Below, piece after piece: positions 26,035 to 34,520 of a stretch of DNA of 64,000 nucleotides. The first letter of the stretch is position 1. Each line of letters begins with the position of its first letter. Origin of the DNA: PALSA-693 sp963729695 (GTDB lineage: Bacteria; Actinomycetota; Acidimicrobiia; Acidimicrobiales; Palsa-688); contig CAVSOT010000008.1 of assembly GCA_963729695.1 (NCBI GenBank), positions 62,001 to 126,000 of the forward strand, given 5' to 3'. The position numbers and the translations under genes were made by a program. The notes beneath the pieces are model-generated. The model ran no database searches. It saw only the letters and a program-made list of their open reading frames with translations, and had not been told where the DNA came from.

Positions 26035-26544
26035 CTAGTCCAGGAGGCCGAGGTCCACCAGGCGGGATCGCATGGCGCTCTCGTCCCGTTCAAACACCCG
26101 TCCCAGGGCCAGTACGTCCTCCCGGCGGACGGTAATGACCTTCCCGTTGAAGTCGCCGCGCTGAATCTGGATCATGCTGACGTAGCGGCGAAGGATCTCT
26201 TTCTCCGGCGCCTCGAGGGCAGCCAGTCGAAGAAGATCGATGGTAACTGGCGAATCCGCCATGGTCGGGCGTTGGCCGTTGCTCGAAGGCAGGCCCTCTG
26301 TCTCCGGTCCCGGCGGTCGGGGCAGGAGTTGATCGACCGGCACCCCGTAGAGCTGGGCCAGCCGCTGCAATCGCAGGACCGAGATGATGCGCTCACCTCG
26401 TTCGTAGGCGCCGAGCACGGACGCTTTGAACTCGCGTCCTGATGCCTCCTCGACCGCGAGCAGCGACAAGCTTTGCTGGCGCCGAAGGTTCCTCAGCCGA
26501 TCACCTACCGCCCTGGCGTACGACAGCGGCATGTCTTCGGACAC
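26035..26544 (-). CDS. bldD: BldD-like c-di-GMP-responsive regulator
   Basis: A 169-residue protein that aligns along its full length with Streptomyces BldD. The N-terminal XRE HTH is LRNLRRQQSLSLLAVEEASG and GAYERGERIISVLRLQRLA; the C-terminal domain is YVSMIQIQRGDFNGKVITV then RREDVLAL. The c-di-GMP signature RXD-X8-RXXD is complete (RGD, eight residues, RRED). BldD with c-di-GMP represses developmental genes in Streptomyces. GTG 26544 is chosen because AGGAGGT lies five bases upstream. It follows glgX after 63 bp on the same strand. Confidence 0.87.
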   Translation of the reverse strand: MSEDMPLSYARAVGDRLRNLRRQQSLSLLAVEEASGREFKASVLGAYERGERIISVLRLQRLAQLYGVPVDQLLPRPPGPETEGLPSSNGQRPTMADSPVTIDLLRLAALEAPEKEILRRYVSMIQIQRGDFNGKVITVRREDVLALGRVFERDESAMRSRLVDLGLLD

Positions 26545-26607
26545 CGCGCACCTCCTTTCGTACATGGTAGCCGTGAGCCGGCGGTGAGGCCCAGCCACCT
26601 GGCCGGG

Positions 26608-28785
26608 TCAACGTGATACGCCCCCCGTCGATCCGGCCGGCCCGTCCAACGGTGCGATCGACTCGAGGACCAGTAAACGATGGCCCGATACCCGCAGTAC
26701 TCCGCGGGCCGGTCGCCGGGCCGGCGGCGGCCCGTTTCCCCGCTCGGCCATCCCTTCTCCCCCGTCGGTATCAAGCACAACCTCCCACATTGGTGTCCAC
26801 CGGGCCTCCGGTAGCGTGAAGTCGATCTCTTGATCCCACCCGTTGAACACCAGATAAAACGAATCATCGACGACGAGTCGTCCGTGGATGTCGGGATCAC
26901 GGATGGCCGTTCCGTTGAGAAATACCCCGAGCGACTTGGCGTAGCCGACGTCCCAGTCCGCGTCGGTCATGGGGCGTCCGTCGGGGCGAAACCACCCGAT
27001 GTCCGGAAGCTGATCGGCTGAACCGGCTCCCCGTAGCGGGAGACCCTGGAAGAACCGGCGGCGACGGAACACCGGATGGGCCCGGCGCAAGGCGATGACC
27101 CGCCGGGTCCAGGTTAGGAGATCGTCGTCGACGTCATTCCAGTCGTACCAGGAGACGGGCCCATCCTGGCAGTAGGCATTGTTGTTGCCCCGCTGGGTAC
27201 GCCCGAGCTCATCGCCTCCGAGCAGCATCGGGACGCCCTGGCTGAGGAACAGGGTGGCCAGGAAATTGCGCACCTGCCGGCGCCGGAGAGCACCGATATC
27301 GGCGTCGTCGGTAGGGCCTTCGACGCCGCAGTTCCACGAGCGGTTGTCGTCGGTGCCGTCGCGGCCCTGCTCTCCGTTGGTCTCGTTGTGCTTGCTGTTG
27401 TAAGAAACCAGGTCGCGGAGGGTGAATCCGTCGTGGCACGTGACGAAGTTGATGCTGGCAAACGGCCGTCGACCTGTCGCTTCGTAGAGGTCGGAGCTGC
27501 CGGTCAGGCGCTCTGCGAGATCGCCAATGTGCGCCCCGCCTTGCCTCCAGTAGTCGCGGACGCTGTCGCGGTACTTGCCGTTCCATTCGGACCACAGAGG
27601 GGGAAAGTTGCCCACCTGGTATCCGCCGTCCCCGACATCCCACGGTTCTGCGATGAGCTTGACCTGACTGATGAGAGGATCCTGCTGGATGATGTCGAAG
27701 AACGCCGACAAGCGGTCCACCTCGTGGAACTGCCGGGCCAGGCTGGCCGCCAGGTCGAACCGGAAACCATCCACGTGCATGTCCACGATCCAGTAGCGCA
27801 GCGAATCCATCACCAGTTGCAGCACGTGCGGATTGCGCACGTTGAGGGAATTGCCGGTACCTGTCGAGTCGTTGTAGAAGCGAGGCTCACCATCGACGAG
27901 CCGGTAGTAGCTGGGATTGTCGATGCCCCGGAAGGCCAACGTCGGGCCCAAGTGCCCGCCTTCTGCCGTGTGGTTGTAGACCACGTCGAGAATGACTTCG
28001 ATGTGGGCGGCGTGGAGCGCCCGCACCATGGCCTTGAACTCGTTGACGGCCCGGTGGCCTCCTCGCGACGAGTACCCGTTATGAGGCGCCAGGTAGGCGA
28101 TGGAGTTGTAGCCCCAGTAGTTCCGCAAGCCCAGATCGGCGAGCCGGGCGTCGTGCACGAAGTGGTGGATAGGCATCAGTTCCACGGCCGTGATGCCGAG
28201 CTTCGTGAGGTGGTCGATGATGGCCGGGTGGGCCACCGCGGCGTAGGTGCCACGCACCTGGTCCGGAATATCCGGATGTCTCCAGGTCAGCCCTTTGACG
28301 TGGGTCTCATAGATGACCGTGTCGGCCCAGAGCGTCCGCGGTGGCCGGTCGGGGCCCCAATCGAAGGCCGGGTCGACCACGATGGCCTTCGGCATCGAGA
28401 CGGCAGAGTCGCTCGTATCGATGGTGAGGTCGTCCGCCTCACGGTCGAAGGCGAACGGGGCCTGACCCCATCTGACCTCGCCGTCCACCGCCTTGGCGTA
28501 GGGGTCGAGGAGGAGCTTCGCCGGGTTGAAGCGCCAGCCGGCCTCCGGGGCATACGGGCCGTGGACCCGGTACCCGTAGCGCGTACCCGGCTCCACGCCC
28601 TCGAGGTATTCGTGCCAGCAGTAGGCGTCGACTTCCGACAGCTGATGGCGGGTCTCCACGCCGTTGTCGAACAGGCAGAGCTCGACGGCCTCCGCTGCCT
28701 GGGAGAAGAGCGAGAAGTTGGTGCCGAGTCCGTCGAACGTGGCCCCGAGGGGAAAGGGGCTACCCGGTGACGCGGCGAGGACCAT
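26608..28785 (-). CDS. glgX: Glycogen debranching enzyme GlgX
   Basis: A 725-residue GH13 enzyme with an N-terminal CBM48 domain (FPLGATFDGLGTNFSLFS). Catalytic residues lie in DGFRFDLA (nucleophile Asp), LIAEPWD (acid Glu) and VTCHDGF (third Asp region). It hydrolyses alpha-1,6 branches of phosphorylase-limited glycogen. Full length; ATG 28785 gives the usual start a few residues before the CBM. No other glycogen genes are near. Confidence 0.93.
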   Translation of the reverse strand: MVLAASPGSPFPLGATFDGLGTNFSLFSQAAEAVELCLFDNGVETRHQLSEVDAYCWHEYLEGVEPGTRYGYRVHGPYAPEAGWRFNPAKLLLDPYAKAVDGEVRWGQAPFAFDREADDLTIDTSDSAVSMPKAIVVDPAFDWGPDRPPRTLWADTVIYETHVKGLTWRHPDIPDQVRGTYAAVAHPAIIDHLTKLGITAVELMPIHHFVHDARLADLGLRNYWGYNSIAYLAPHNGYSSRGGHRAVNEFKAMVRALHAAHIEVILDVVYNHTAEGGHLGPTLAFRGIDNPSYYRLVDGEPRFYNDSTGTGNSLNVRNPHVLQLVMDSLRYWIVDMHVDGFRFDLAASLARQFHEVDRLSAFFDIIQQDPLISQVKLIAEPWDVGDGGYQVGNFPPLWSEWNGKYRDSVRDYWRQGGAHIGDLAERLTGSSDLYEATGRRPFASINFVTCHDGFTLRDLVSYNSKHNETNGEQGRDGTDDNRSWNCGVEGPTDDADIGALRRRQVRNFLATLFLSQGVPMLLGGDELGRTQRGNNNAYCQDGPVSWYDWNDVDDDLLTWTRRVIALRRAHPVFRRRRFFQGLPLRGAGSADQLPDIGWFRPDGRPMTDADWDVGYAKSLGVFLNGTAIRDPDIHGRLVVDDSFYLVFNGWDQEIDFTLPEARWTPMWEVVLDTDGGEGMAERGNGPPPARRPARGVLRVSGHRLLVLESIAPLDGPAGSTGGVSR

Positions 28786-28839
28786 GAGCCGTCAAGCTAG
28801 CTACTTGACTGTGTTTCCCGGGACTGGGTGTTGCATCTG

Positions 28840-29934
28840 TCACCCCCACCAGAACGCCGAGACGATGATCACGTACAACGCGACCAGAGCTACGCCTTCG
28901 ATCCAGGAGTACTCACCGTCATAAATAATCAAGGCGACGACGAGCGCGGTGGAAGCCAGCGCCGCCACCATCAGCGGCGGGAAGACCAGCGTGAGTTGTG
29001 ACGGACCCACCACGGGGCTGAGGAGCACCAACAGTGGGGTCAAGAGGAGCGCCACCTGTAAGGGGCTGTTGAGGGTGAGGCTGATGACGTATTCGGGCTT
29101 CCCCCGCAGGGCCAGGCGCACGCCCGCCGCGTGCTCGACGGCGTTCGAAGCGATGGCCACGATCACCAGGCCGGTGAACGTCTCCGACAAGCCCAGGCTG
29201 TGGATGGCGGGCAGAAGTGGCTGGACGAACCAGTCGGCCGCCAGGGCTGCGCCCAGGCTTCCCACGGCGAGCAATCCAACCGAAAGGGCCAACGGCCATG
29301 GGGGCCGGTCGGGCTCCTCGGCCTCCTGGAGTGGCCCACCGCCGGCCGAGGTTCGCCGGCGTAGGTAGAACGGTACGCTTGCCGCGTACACCAGCAGCAG
29401 TACGATCGCGCACGTCTTCGATAGCGCGGTCGCGTGGGATGCAGCCGGCGTGCCCAGCCGGTCAGCGAGGGTGGGTACGAGCAGGGCGGAGACCACGAGC
29501 AACAACAACGAGGCGTTCACCCTCGGCTCCTCCGGGTCGAATCGCTGGGTGCCGTGGCGGAGGCCTCCCGCCACGAACGCGCACCCGAGCACCAGGGCGA
29601 CGTTGGCCAGGATGGAGCCGACCAGGGAAGCCTGCACCACGGTGGTCAGCCCCTCGCGCAGGGCGAACAGCCCGACGAACAGCTCGGGAAGGTTGCCCAG
29701 CGTGGACTGGAGCACTGCCGTCGGGCCGGGACCGAGACGGGCTCCCACCTGCTCGATGGTCGACCCGACGACGGCCGCCAGGGCGGCCAGCGCCAGCCCT
29801 GCCACCACGAAGCGAGCCACGTCCCCCGCGCCTACGGCCTTGGTCACCCCGGCCGCCACGGTCAGCCCGACCGCGGCACCAAGCGTCACCCGTTCCCGGA
29901 GGTCGAGTAGTCGTAGGTTCAGGGAGGAGAGCAT
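28840..29934 (-). CDS. Ca2+/H+ exchanger (CaCA family)
   Basis: A 364-residue membrane protein with about eleven helices in two inverted repeats. The alpha repeats carry STLGNLPELFVGLFALREG and ASNAVEHAAGVRLALRGK, the GNxxE and SNAxEH ion-binding motifs. It should export Ca2+ in exchange for protons at the cytoplasmic membrane. ATG 29934; the gap to tRNA-Cys is 73 bp. Confidence 0.9.
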   Translation of the reverse strand: MLSSLNLRLLDLRERVTLGAAVGLTVAAGVTKAVGAGDVARFVVAGLALAALAAVVGSTIEQVGARLGPGPTAVLQSTLGNLPELFVGLFALREGLTTVVQASLVGSILANVALVLGCAFVAGGLRHGTQRFDPEEPRVNASLLLLVVSALLVPTLADRLGTPAASHATALSKTCAIVLLLVYAASVPFYLRRRTSAGGGPLQEAEEPDRPPWPLALSVGLLAVGSLGAALAADWFVQPLLPAIHSLGLSETFTGLVIVAIASNAVEHAAGVRLALRGKPEYVISLTLNSPLQVALLLTPLLVLLSPVVGPSQLTLVFPPLMVAALASTALVVALIIYDGEYSWIEGVALVALYVIIVSAFWWG

Positions 29935-30007
29935 CGCCGCCCGCCGAAGGTAGCCGTCCTGCTACGGGCGGCGGGCCGGCGAGTAGAGTTGTCGGTCTGC
30001 ACCGCCA

Positions 30008-30082
30008 GGCGGCGTGGCCGAGTGGTTTAGGCAAGGGCCTGCAAAGCCTTGTACAGCGGTTCGATTCCGCTCGCCGCCTCCA
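30008..30082 (+). tRNA. tRNA-Cys (GCA)
   Basis: Cloverleaf drawn by eye: acceptor GGCGGCG (30008-30014) with CGCCGCC (30072-30078), D-arm GCC/GGC, anticodon stem AGGGC/GCCTT around loop CTGCAAA (anticodon GCA), T-arm AGCGG/CCGCT with loop TTCGATT, discriminator T and an encoded CCA at 30080-30082. Its 3' part is the left core of an integrated element. Confidence 0.95.
30033..30080 (+). repeat. attL core, tRNA-Cys 3' half
   Basis: Left copy of the 48-bp repeat, from the anticodon stem to the first base after the discriminator; identical to 34473-34520. Confidence 0.9.
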
Positions 30083-30197
30083 GACAAAGTGCAGGTAGAG
30101 GCGTATTTCTACTGCAATGGTAAAGATTGGTGTCCGATTCGTGGGCGCACCGTGGGCGCAATAGCGCCAGAAAAAATCCCGTCGTCAGCAAGGGGTT

Positions 30198-31235
30198 GAG
30201 TCGTACGTTCTGAAGAGCGGGGCGAAGCGGTGGATGGCCCGGTGGTACGACCCTGACGGCACGGAACGCAAGAAGCGCGGCTTCCTCACCCAGGACGAGG
30301 CCGACCACTATCGAACCAGGGCCAAGAAAAATACCCAGGACGGTCTGGTCACCGATCCGCCGAAGGCGAGACCCTGTTAGGAGACTTCGCCTGGCATCAC
30401 CTGGAGGTCCATACCTCTAGTGGCCGACCGCTGTCAGCCAAGACTCTGGGGCCGATGCGCGGACTGCTCAACCGCAACATCATCGGGGACGCCACCCACC
30501 GCAAGCGCCACCACCTGGGCGGCTACCGCTGAGCAAGATCAGCGTCGAGGTGATCGACAACTGGTCCGCCCAGGTGATCAAGGACGCCGGTCAAGACCAA
30601 GCCGCCAAGTCCTACAAGCTGCTCAAGACCATCCTCAACCGAGCGGTGCGCTACCGGTGGATCCCGTTCAACCCCTGCCAGATCGAAGGCGGTAGCCAGG
30701 AGCATCCTGCCGAGCGGCCCATACCCGAGGATGATGACATCGTCCAGGATCTAGCCGACGCTATGAGCCACATCGATCACGGCGACCGCTACCAGGCCAT
30801 GGTGCTGGTCAACGGGTTCGGGGCGGCGCTACGTACCGAGGAGTTGGTGGGCATCCGCCGTCGGCACGTCAAGAAGCACAACCGCTCCGTCAAGATCATG
30901 GGCACCAAGAACGACGAGGCCGACCGCACCATCTACTTAACAGATCGAGCCTGGGCGGCGTTGATGGAGCATATGGACCGCTACACCGGTCCTGACCCCG
31001 ACGACTGGGTGTTCACCTCGCCTCGGGGCGGAGTGGTGCATCCGCAACGGTTCTCCGAGATCTGGGTGAAGGCGAAACAAAAGGTCGGTGTCGATCCCGA
31101 CCTCGGCCTCTACGACCTCCGCCACTATTCGGGCACGGTCATGGCCCAAGAGGGCGTCACCACCAAGGAGACTATGGCCCACATGCACCCACGACTATCG
31201 CTCCGGCTCCCGCACAGACAACCAAGGATGTGTTC
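30198..31235 (+). pseudogene. Tyrosine integrase, multiply frameshifted
   Basis: Pieces in different frames make one phage-type integrase. An arm-binding start (KRWMARWYDPDGTERKKRGF) is at 30219-30380, then GDFAWHHLEVHTSSGRPLSA at 30380-30530 in another frame, then the core-binding and catalytic part from 30540 (ISVEVIDNWSAQVIKDAG to YDLRHYSGTVMAQEG). Catalytic Arg is in AALRTEELVGIRR and the HxxR box reads YDLRH. The last segment with the nucleophile Tyr is missing: the frame runs into unrelated DNA near 31195-31235. Inactive as written. Confidence 0.8.
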
Positions 31236-31610
31236 TCTCCGTGGTCCGGGCCAGTTCTCAGTTCAGGTATCCATGTGGTCGCAGACCTCACCGGTTACTG
31301 CTGGACCGACTCCGAAGCCGTCCCTGGGGCTTACCGTTGCATGACTGAAAGCAACGAGATACTCGACCCGTGCTTCGCTCCCACCGAATCCACAAACCAG
31401 GTGGGCTGCGCTCAGACACCTTGGTCAGGAGTCGAGATGCTGGCCCTCACCCAGCCCTTGCCAGCCTTGTCGAATAGTGGCGGCACCATAAACGACGCCG
31501 ACCCTTGGGCGATACAACTCACTAACGAACAACGCTGCGCCCTGTTGACAGGAATGGGGAACTCGGCCGGAGGAGTCACCCTGTCTTATGGCTGCGGATC
31601 AGATCACAGC
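31236..31610 (+). pseudogene. C-terminal part of secreted Cys-rich protein
   Basis: The frame reads YCWTDSEAVPGAYRCM, EILDPCFAP, then PWAIQLTNEQRCALLTGMG and LSYGCGSD, a pattern I know from secreted actinobacterial proteins of unknown function. The N-terminal signal and first domain are absent and the fragment joins the truncated integrase directly, so it is a relic of a rearrangement. The end of the frame is unclear. Confidence 0.45.
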
Positions 31611-31637
31611 GAAACAAGCGCGGTATACCATCACGGC

Positions 31638-31859
31638 GTGAGCAGCGACGAGCGCACCACCGTGGGACTACGGGAACTGCGCCAAGGAATGCCTCGGAGC
31701 TGGTGCGCCGGGTCGCGGGCGGCGAGGAGATCGACATCACCGTGTCGGGTCGGCTGGCCTCTCGCCTGGTGCCTTCGGCCCCCCGGCCCTGGCAGTCCTG
31801 GGACAGCATTGCCGACCTGTTCGCCGGAACGGCAGACCCGGACTGGGAGAAGGATTGAG
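31638..31859 (+). pseudogene. Phd/YefM-like antitoxin, frameshifted
   Basis: GTG 31638 starts SSDERTTVGLRELRQ; after a frame change near 31685 it continues NASELVRRVAGGEEIDITVS then GRLASRLVPSAPRPW to a TGA at 31857-31859. This is the standard Phd/YefM layout of about 73 residues (LRELRQNASELVRRV is the DNA-binding face). One base appears to be missing. No toxin gene follows directly; a PIN stub lies at 33135. Confidence 0.6.
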
Positions 31860-31887
31860 ACCTGGTTGATCAGTCCGTGGCTGAGCT

Positions 31888-32742
31888 ATGACTGATCCGA
31901 TCGCGAAGAAGCTTCCGCTGCGCCATCCCGCAGAGATCCCGCTGTTCGTTTTGATGGTGGTGCTGAATGTCGCGATCGCGGCCGTTCTCATCGTTTTCCT
32001 GGTATCGGAGGCATTGATTCCTACTGCGTTGCGCGGTACAAACTGGGAGCCGACGTGGCGTGCGGTGGCGATCGTGATACTGCTGTCGGCTCCGGGGCTC
32101 CTGGTCGTGCGCCAGGTTCAGCGAGCGTCGGTCCGCGGCACGGCCGTGCGGCTGTCGCGAACTCAGTTCCCGGACCTGTATGCCTCCATGGATGACTTCG
32201 CCTCCACCTTGCGGGTGAAGCCCACCCCCTCGGTGTATCTCAGTAACGGCAATGGCACAATCAATGCGTTCGCCGCTCAAAGCGGATGGACCAACAACTA
32301 CGTCGTGCTGTCCAACGAACTGTTCGCGAATCTCCGTAATGACAACCGCGAAGGAACGCGGTTCATCCTCGGCCACGAGATCGGGCACATCCGGCTCCAT
32401 CACGTGGCGCTGTGGTACAACCTCGTGATCTGTTATTCGCAACTGATTCCGATCTTGGGACCGACGCTGTCCCGATTGCGGGAGTATTCCTGCGACCGCA
32501 ACGGCGCAGCACTTGAGCCGAAGGGCGAGTTGGGACTGATCTTGCTGACCGCCGGGAGGTACGCGGCGGATAACGTCCAGGCCAGCGAACTGGTCGACCA
32601 GGGACGCGACCTCGGCGGTTTTTGGGTGGGCATCTCTCAGCTTCCTCGATCGCACCCCTGGACTGTGCGACGGATCTGGCGGCTGCACCAGCTAGGCCTG
32701 TTCGGCCCTGCAAGCACCCTCGACCAACCCGCACCACGCTGA
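31888..32742 (+). CDS. M48-family membrane metalloprotease
   Basis: A 284-residue HtpX-like peptidase. Two N-terminal membrane helices (about 19-45 and 58-78) precede the catalytic domain; the zinc motif HEIGH is at residues 163-167 and the third ligand region is REYSCDRNG (about 200). It should cleave membrane or misfolded proteins at the inner membrane face. It is the only clearly intact large gene in the element, so it may be the retained cargo. Codon use is less GC-biased than in the chromosomal genes. Confidence 0.85.
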   Translation: MTDPIAKKLPLRHPAEIPLFVLMVVLNVAIAAVLIVFLVSEALIPTALRGTNWEPTWRAVAIVILLSAPGLLVVRQVQRASVRGTAVRLSRTQFPDLYASMDDFASTLRVKPTPSVYLSNGNGTINAFAAQSGWTNNYVVLSNELFANLRNDNREGTRFILGHEIGHIRLHHVALWYNLVICYSQLIPILGPTLSRLREYSCDRNGAALEPKGELGLILLTAGRYAADNVQASELVDQGRDLGGFWVGISQLPRSHPWTVRRIWRLHQLGLFGPASTLDQPAPR

Positions 32743-32744
32743 CA

Positions 32745-32900
32745 ATGATCTACAGCTAGTGCGCCGTGTGCGGTGCCGCGGTGTACCGCTACAGCCAAGA
32801 CCGCCCCCGCAAAGGCGAGATGGGCAACCCCGGCCAGGACTGCTGGGCCGTGGAAGGGACGCATCTCGAAGACCACCTTCCGACGTGGAGCGAGCCATGA
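32745..32900 (+). pseudogene. Small CxxC protein with internal TAG
   Basis: ATG 32745 opens MIYS, meets TAG at 32757-32759 and then continues in frame as CAVCGAAVYRYSQDRPRKGE and WAVEGTHLEDHLPTWSEP to TGA 32898-32900 (51 codons). The CxxC and the clean composition suggest a small zinc-ribbon-like protein spoiled by one nonsense codon; alternatively a GTG at 32766 starts a shorter one. Confidence 0.35.
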
Positions 32901-32937
32901 GCAGGCCCAACGACGCCGGATCCCAGAAGGTCCATTG

Positions 32938-33138
32938 ATGACAGATGACGAAATAGACCAACTCGACGCCAGGGTCAGCGAGGCCCTGAAAGGCGTCGTA
33001 GCCATCGTCACTGAGGCAGGCGGCGATGTCGAGTACGTGGACCTGACGATCTCAGGCGTGGATCATGCAACCCGTCGGCCGTTCAACATTCATATTGAAG
33101 CGAGCGCCGATCCTCAACCCCCGGCAACTGAACGATGA
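32938..33138 (+). CDS. Small acidic hypothetical protein
   Basis: A 66-residue protein with AGAAGG nine bases before ATG 32938. It has an acidic helical half (DDEIDQLDARVSEALKG) and a beta-like half (VEYVDLTISGVDHATRRPF). No family recognised. Its TGA overlaps the ATG of the PIN-like stub at 33135 (ATGA), the layout of an antitoxin-toxin pair, though the sequence is not a known antitoxin. Confidence 0.5.
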   Translation: MTDDEIDQLDARVSEALKGVVAIVTEAGGDVEYVDLTISGVDHATRRPFNIHIEASADPQPPATER

Positions 33139-33212
33139 AGGCGATTCTGGACACGTCCGTCGTCATTGCTACTGACGCTGGACCTTGCCACTGGGCCGGA
33201 TCATCGAGCTTG
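33135..33212 (+). pseudogene. PIN-domain toxin N-terminal stub
   Basis: MKAILDTSVVIATD is the typical first strand and Asp of a VapC/PIN ribonuclease. After about 14 residues the family match ends and the frame runs into sequence antisense to the next gene. Only the first active-site Asp remains, so it cannot be active. Confidence 0.5.
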
Positions 33213-33255
33213 TCGGTCATGTCGAACCTCCTTGGAGTGCCGATCGCGGCCTTGG

Positions 33256-33576
33256 TCAGTCCTTGTATCGGGCCTGGAGCCAGGAGTCCACGACCTGCCG
33301 GGAGTCGAAACCAGTCACTTCGGCGACTCGTTGGGTCATGGCCGCGGCCATCCACATCAACGCGCTGAAGGCTTCGATGGGGTCGGTGCCGGTGAGGGCG
33401 TGAAGCATCCCGCCGATGTAATCGTCCACATCACCGTCAATCCCGTCGAGCAGCGCGCGCAAACAAGTTCGGCCACACGGTGGTCGTAGCCGATATCCGG
33501 TGTCGTCATCGTTGGTCCCTTCGCTGTAATAGGTCGCCCCCGGTGTGAGGACGGTGTACATGGGAACGCCCACCAC
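33256..33576 (-). CDS. Hypothetical protein in element
   Basis: A 106-residue protein of unknown function. The C-terminal half (DPIEAFSALMWMAAAMTQRV) is helical and contains a conserved-looking FDSRQVVDSWLQARY ending. It lies 14 bp after the HTH gene on the same strand, so the two probably form a unit. Confidence 0.5.
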   Translation of the reverse strand: MVGVPMYTVLTPGATYYSEGTNDDDTGYRLRPPCGRTCLRALLDGIDGDVDDYIGGMLHALTGTDPIEAFSALMWMAAAMTQRVAEVTGFDSRQVVDSWLQARYKD

Positions 33577-33590
33577 GGCGCGTTCGGCGA

Positions 33591-34181
33591 CTACCTGGCC
33601 ATGCTCTCCTGGGGTGGGGCGGAGCGGGCCAGACGGCGACCAGACGACGGACGGGACGGCTCAGGTGAGGGAGCAGGCAGTGGAGGAGCAGGCACGGGAG
33701 CCTGCGCCCGGAGCGCGACGACGTACTCGTGCAAGTCGGTTACCGATACGACCTTGCGACCCTCACCGGTGGACAAGACGGGAAGTAGGCCCTCGGAGAT
33801 GATCCTCCGGAGCGTCGTCACGCCAATATCCAGCCTCCGGGCCGCTTCCTTCATCCCCACCGTCTCCATGGTGTCGGCGGCAACCTGGGAGGGCGGGATG
33901 GTGGCGATGGCTGCTTCCACGACCTCCTTCACATCAGGGAGAAGCTGACGGAACAGGTTGGCGACGGTGTCGCCCAGGACGTCACCAAGAGCTTCGTAAG
34001 GATCCGGCGGGTGCCGCAGGGTGGGGACGGCGGCGGGACGAGTTGTGACCATGCGCCGCATGATGCGCCGCTGCGGTGGCCTCAGATGAGGCTCTGCGGA
34101 AAGTTCCTGGCGAAGTTTGAGGAAAATCGTTAGAGCATTTAAGGGTCTCTCGATGGTCCTGATATTTTCAGGGTTTGTCAC
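33591..34181 (-). CDS. Excisionase-like HTH protein
   Basis: A 196-residue protein whose middle carries a MerR/excisionase-type HTH: METVGMKEAARRLDIGVTTL, then LLPVLSTGEGRKVVSVTDL. The C-terminal 40 residues are Pro/Ala-rich. Such proteins direct excision or regulate element genes. The GTG at 34181 has no good RBS; ATG 34052 (MVTTRPAAVPTLRHPPD) may be the true start, giving 153 residues. Its position at the end of the element opposite the integrase fits a control role. Confidence 0.65.
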   Translation of the reverse strand: MTNPENIRTIERPLNALTIFLKLRQELSAEPHLRPPQRRIMRRMVTTRPAAVPTLRHPPDPYEALGDVLGDTVANLFRQLLPDVKEVVEAAIATIPPSQVAADTMETVGMKEAARRLDIGVTTLRRIISEGLLPVLSTGEGRKVVSVTDLHEYVVALRAQAPVPAPPLPAPSPEPSRPSSGRRLARSAPPQESMAR

Positions 34182-34378
34182 CGGAGGTGGGTGAACTCAC
34201 GGAGAGTTGCAGGGAGCCCCAGAGACTAGAGACGAGTCCCGGCGGGGTAGGGGAGTGCGAACCACGTCGCTACAGGGAGAGGTCTCCCAGGTGGGTCTGA
34301 AAATAATCACCGTGTAGTTCGCGACTTTATGCTTTCCCGCCGTGAACGCCTGGTGGACGCCAGAGGTTTGTATCGTCC

Positions 34379-34467
34379 TGCATCGTCATGCATCGCCGAC
34401 TCGTGGATAACCCTCTGACCAGCACATACGTGTCTATAGGCGCAACATGGAGTTGCATAAGAATGCA
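34379..34467. promoter_or_regulatory. Two TGCAT-N4-ATGCA palindromes beside attR
   Basis: TGCAT-CGTC-ATGCA at 34379-34392 and TGCAT-AAGA-ATGCA at 34454-34467; the second ends five bases before the attR core. Integrase arm-type or excisionase sites are the natural reading. The rest of the gap 34182-34472 shows only one small palindrome (GGGAGA-GG-TCTCCC, 34275-34288). Confidence 0.45.
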
Positions 34468-34472
34468 TAGGT

Positions 34473-34520
34473 AAGGGCCTGCAAAGCCTTGTACAGCGGT
34501 TCGATTCCGCTCGCCGCCTC
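34473..34520 (+). repeat. attR core copy of tRNA-Cys 3' half
   Basis: Exact 48-bp copy of 30033-30080 without the 5' half of a tRNA, so it is not a functional tRNA. Confidence 0.9.

Larger units (their letters stand above)
30033..34520. mobile_element. Decayed integrative element at tRNA-Cys
   Basis: Bounded by a 48-bp exact direct repeat of the tRNA-Cys 3' half (30033-30080 and 34473-34520), the classical product of tyrosine-integrase insertion into a tRNA. Unit length 4,440 bp. The integrase lies next to the tRNA and is broken. Cargo: end of a secreted protein, Phd-like antitoxin remnant, M48 protease, two small genes, a PIN-toxin stub, a 106-residue protein and an HTH protein. No replication or transfer genes are seen, so it is a remnant that could move only with help. 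Confidence 0.85.
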
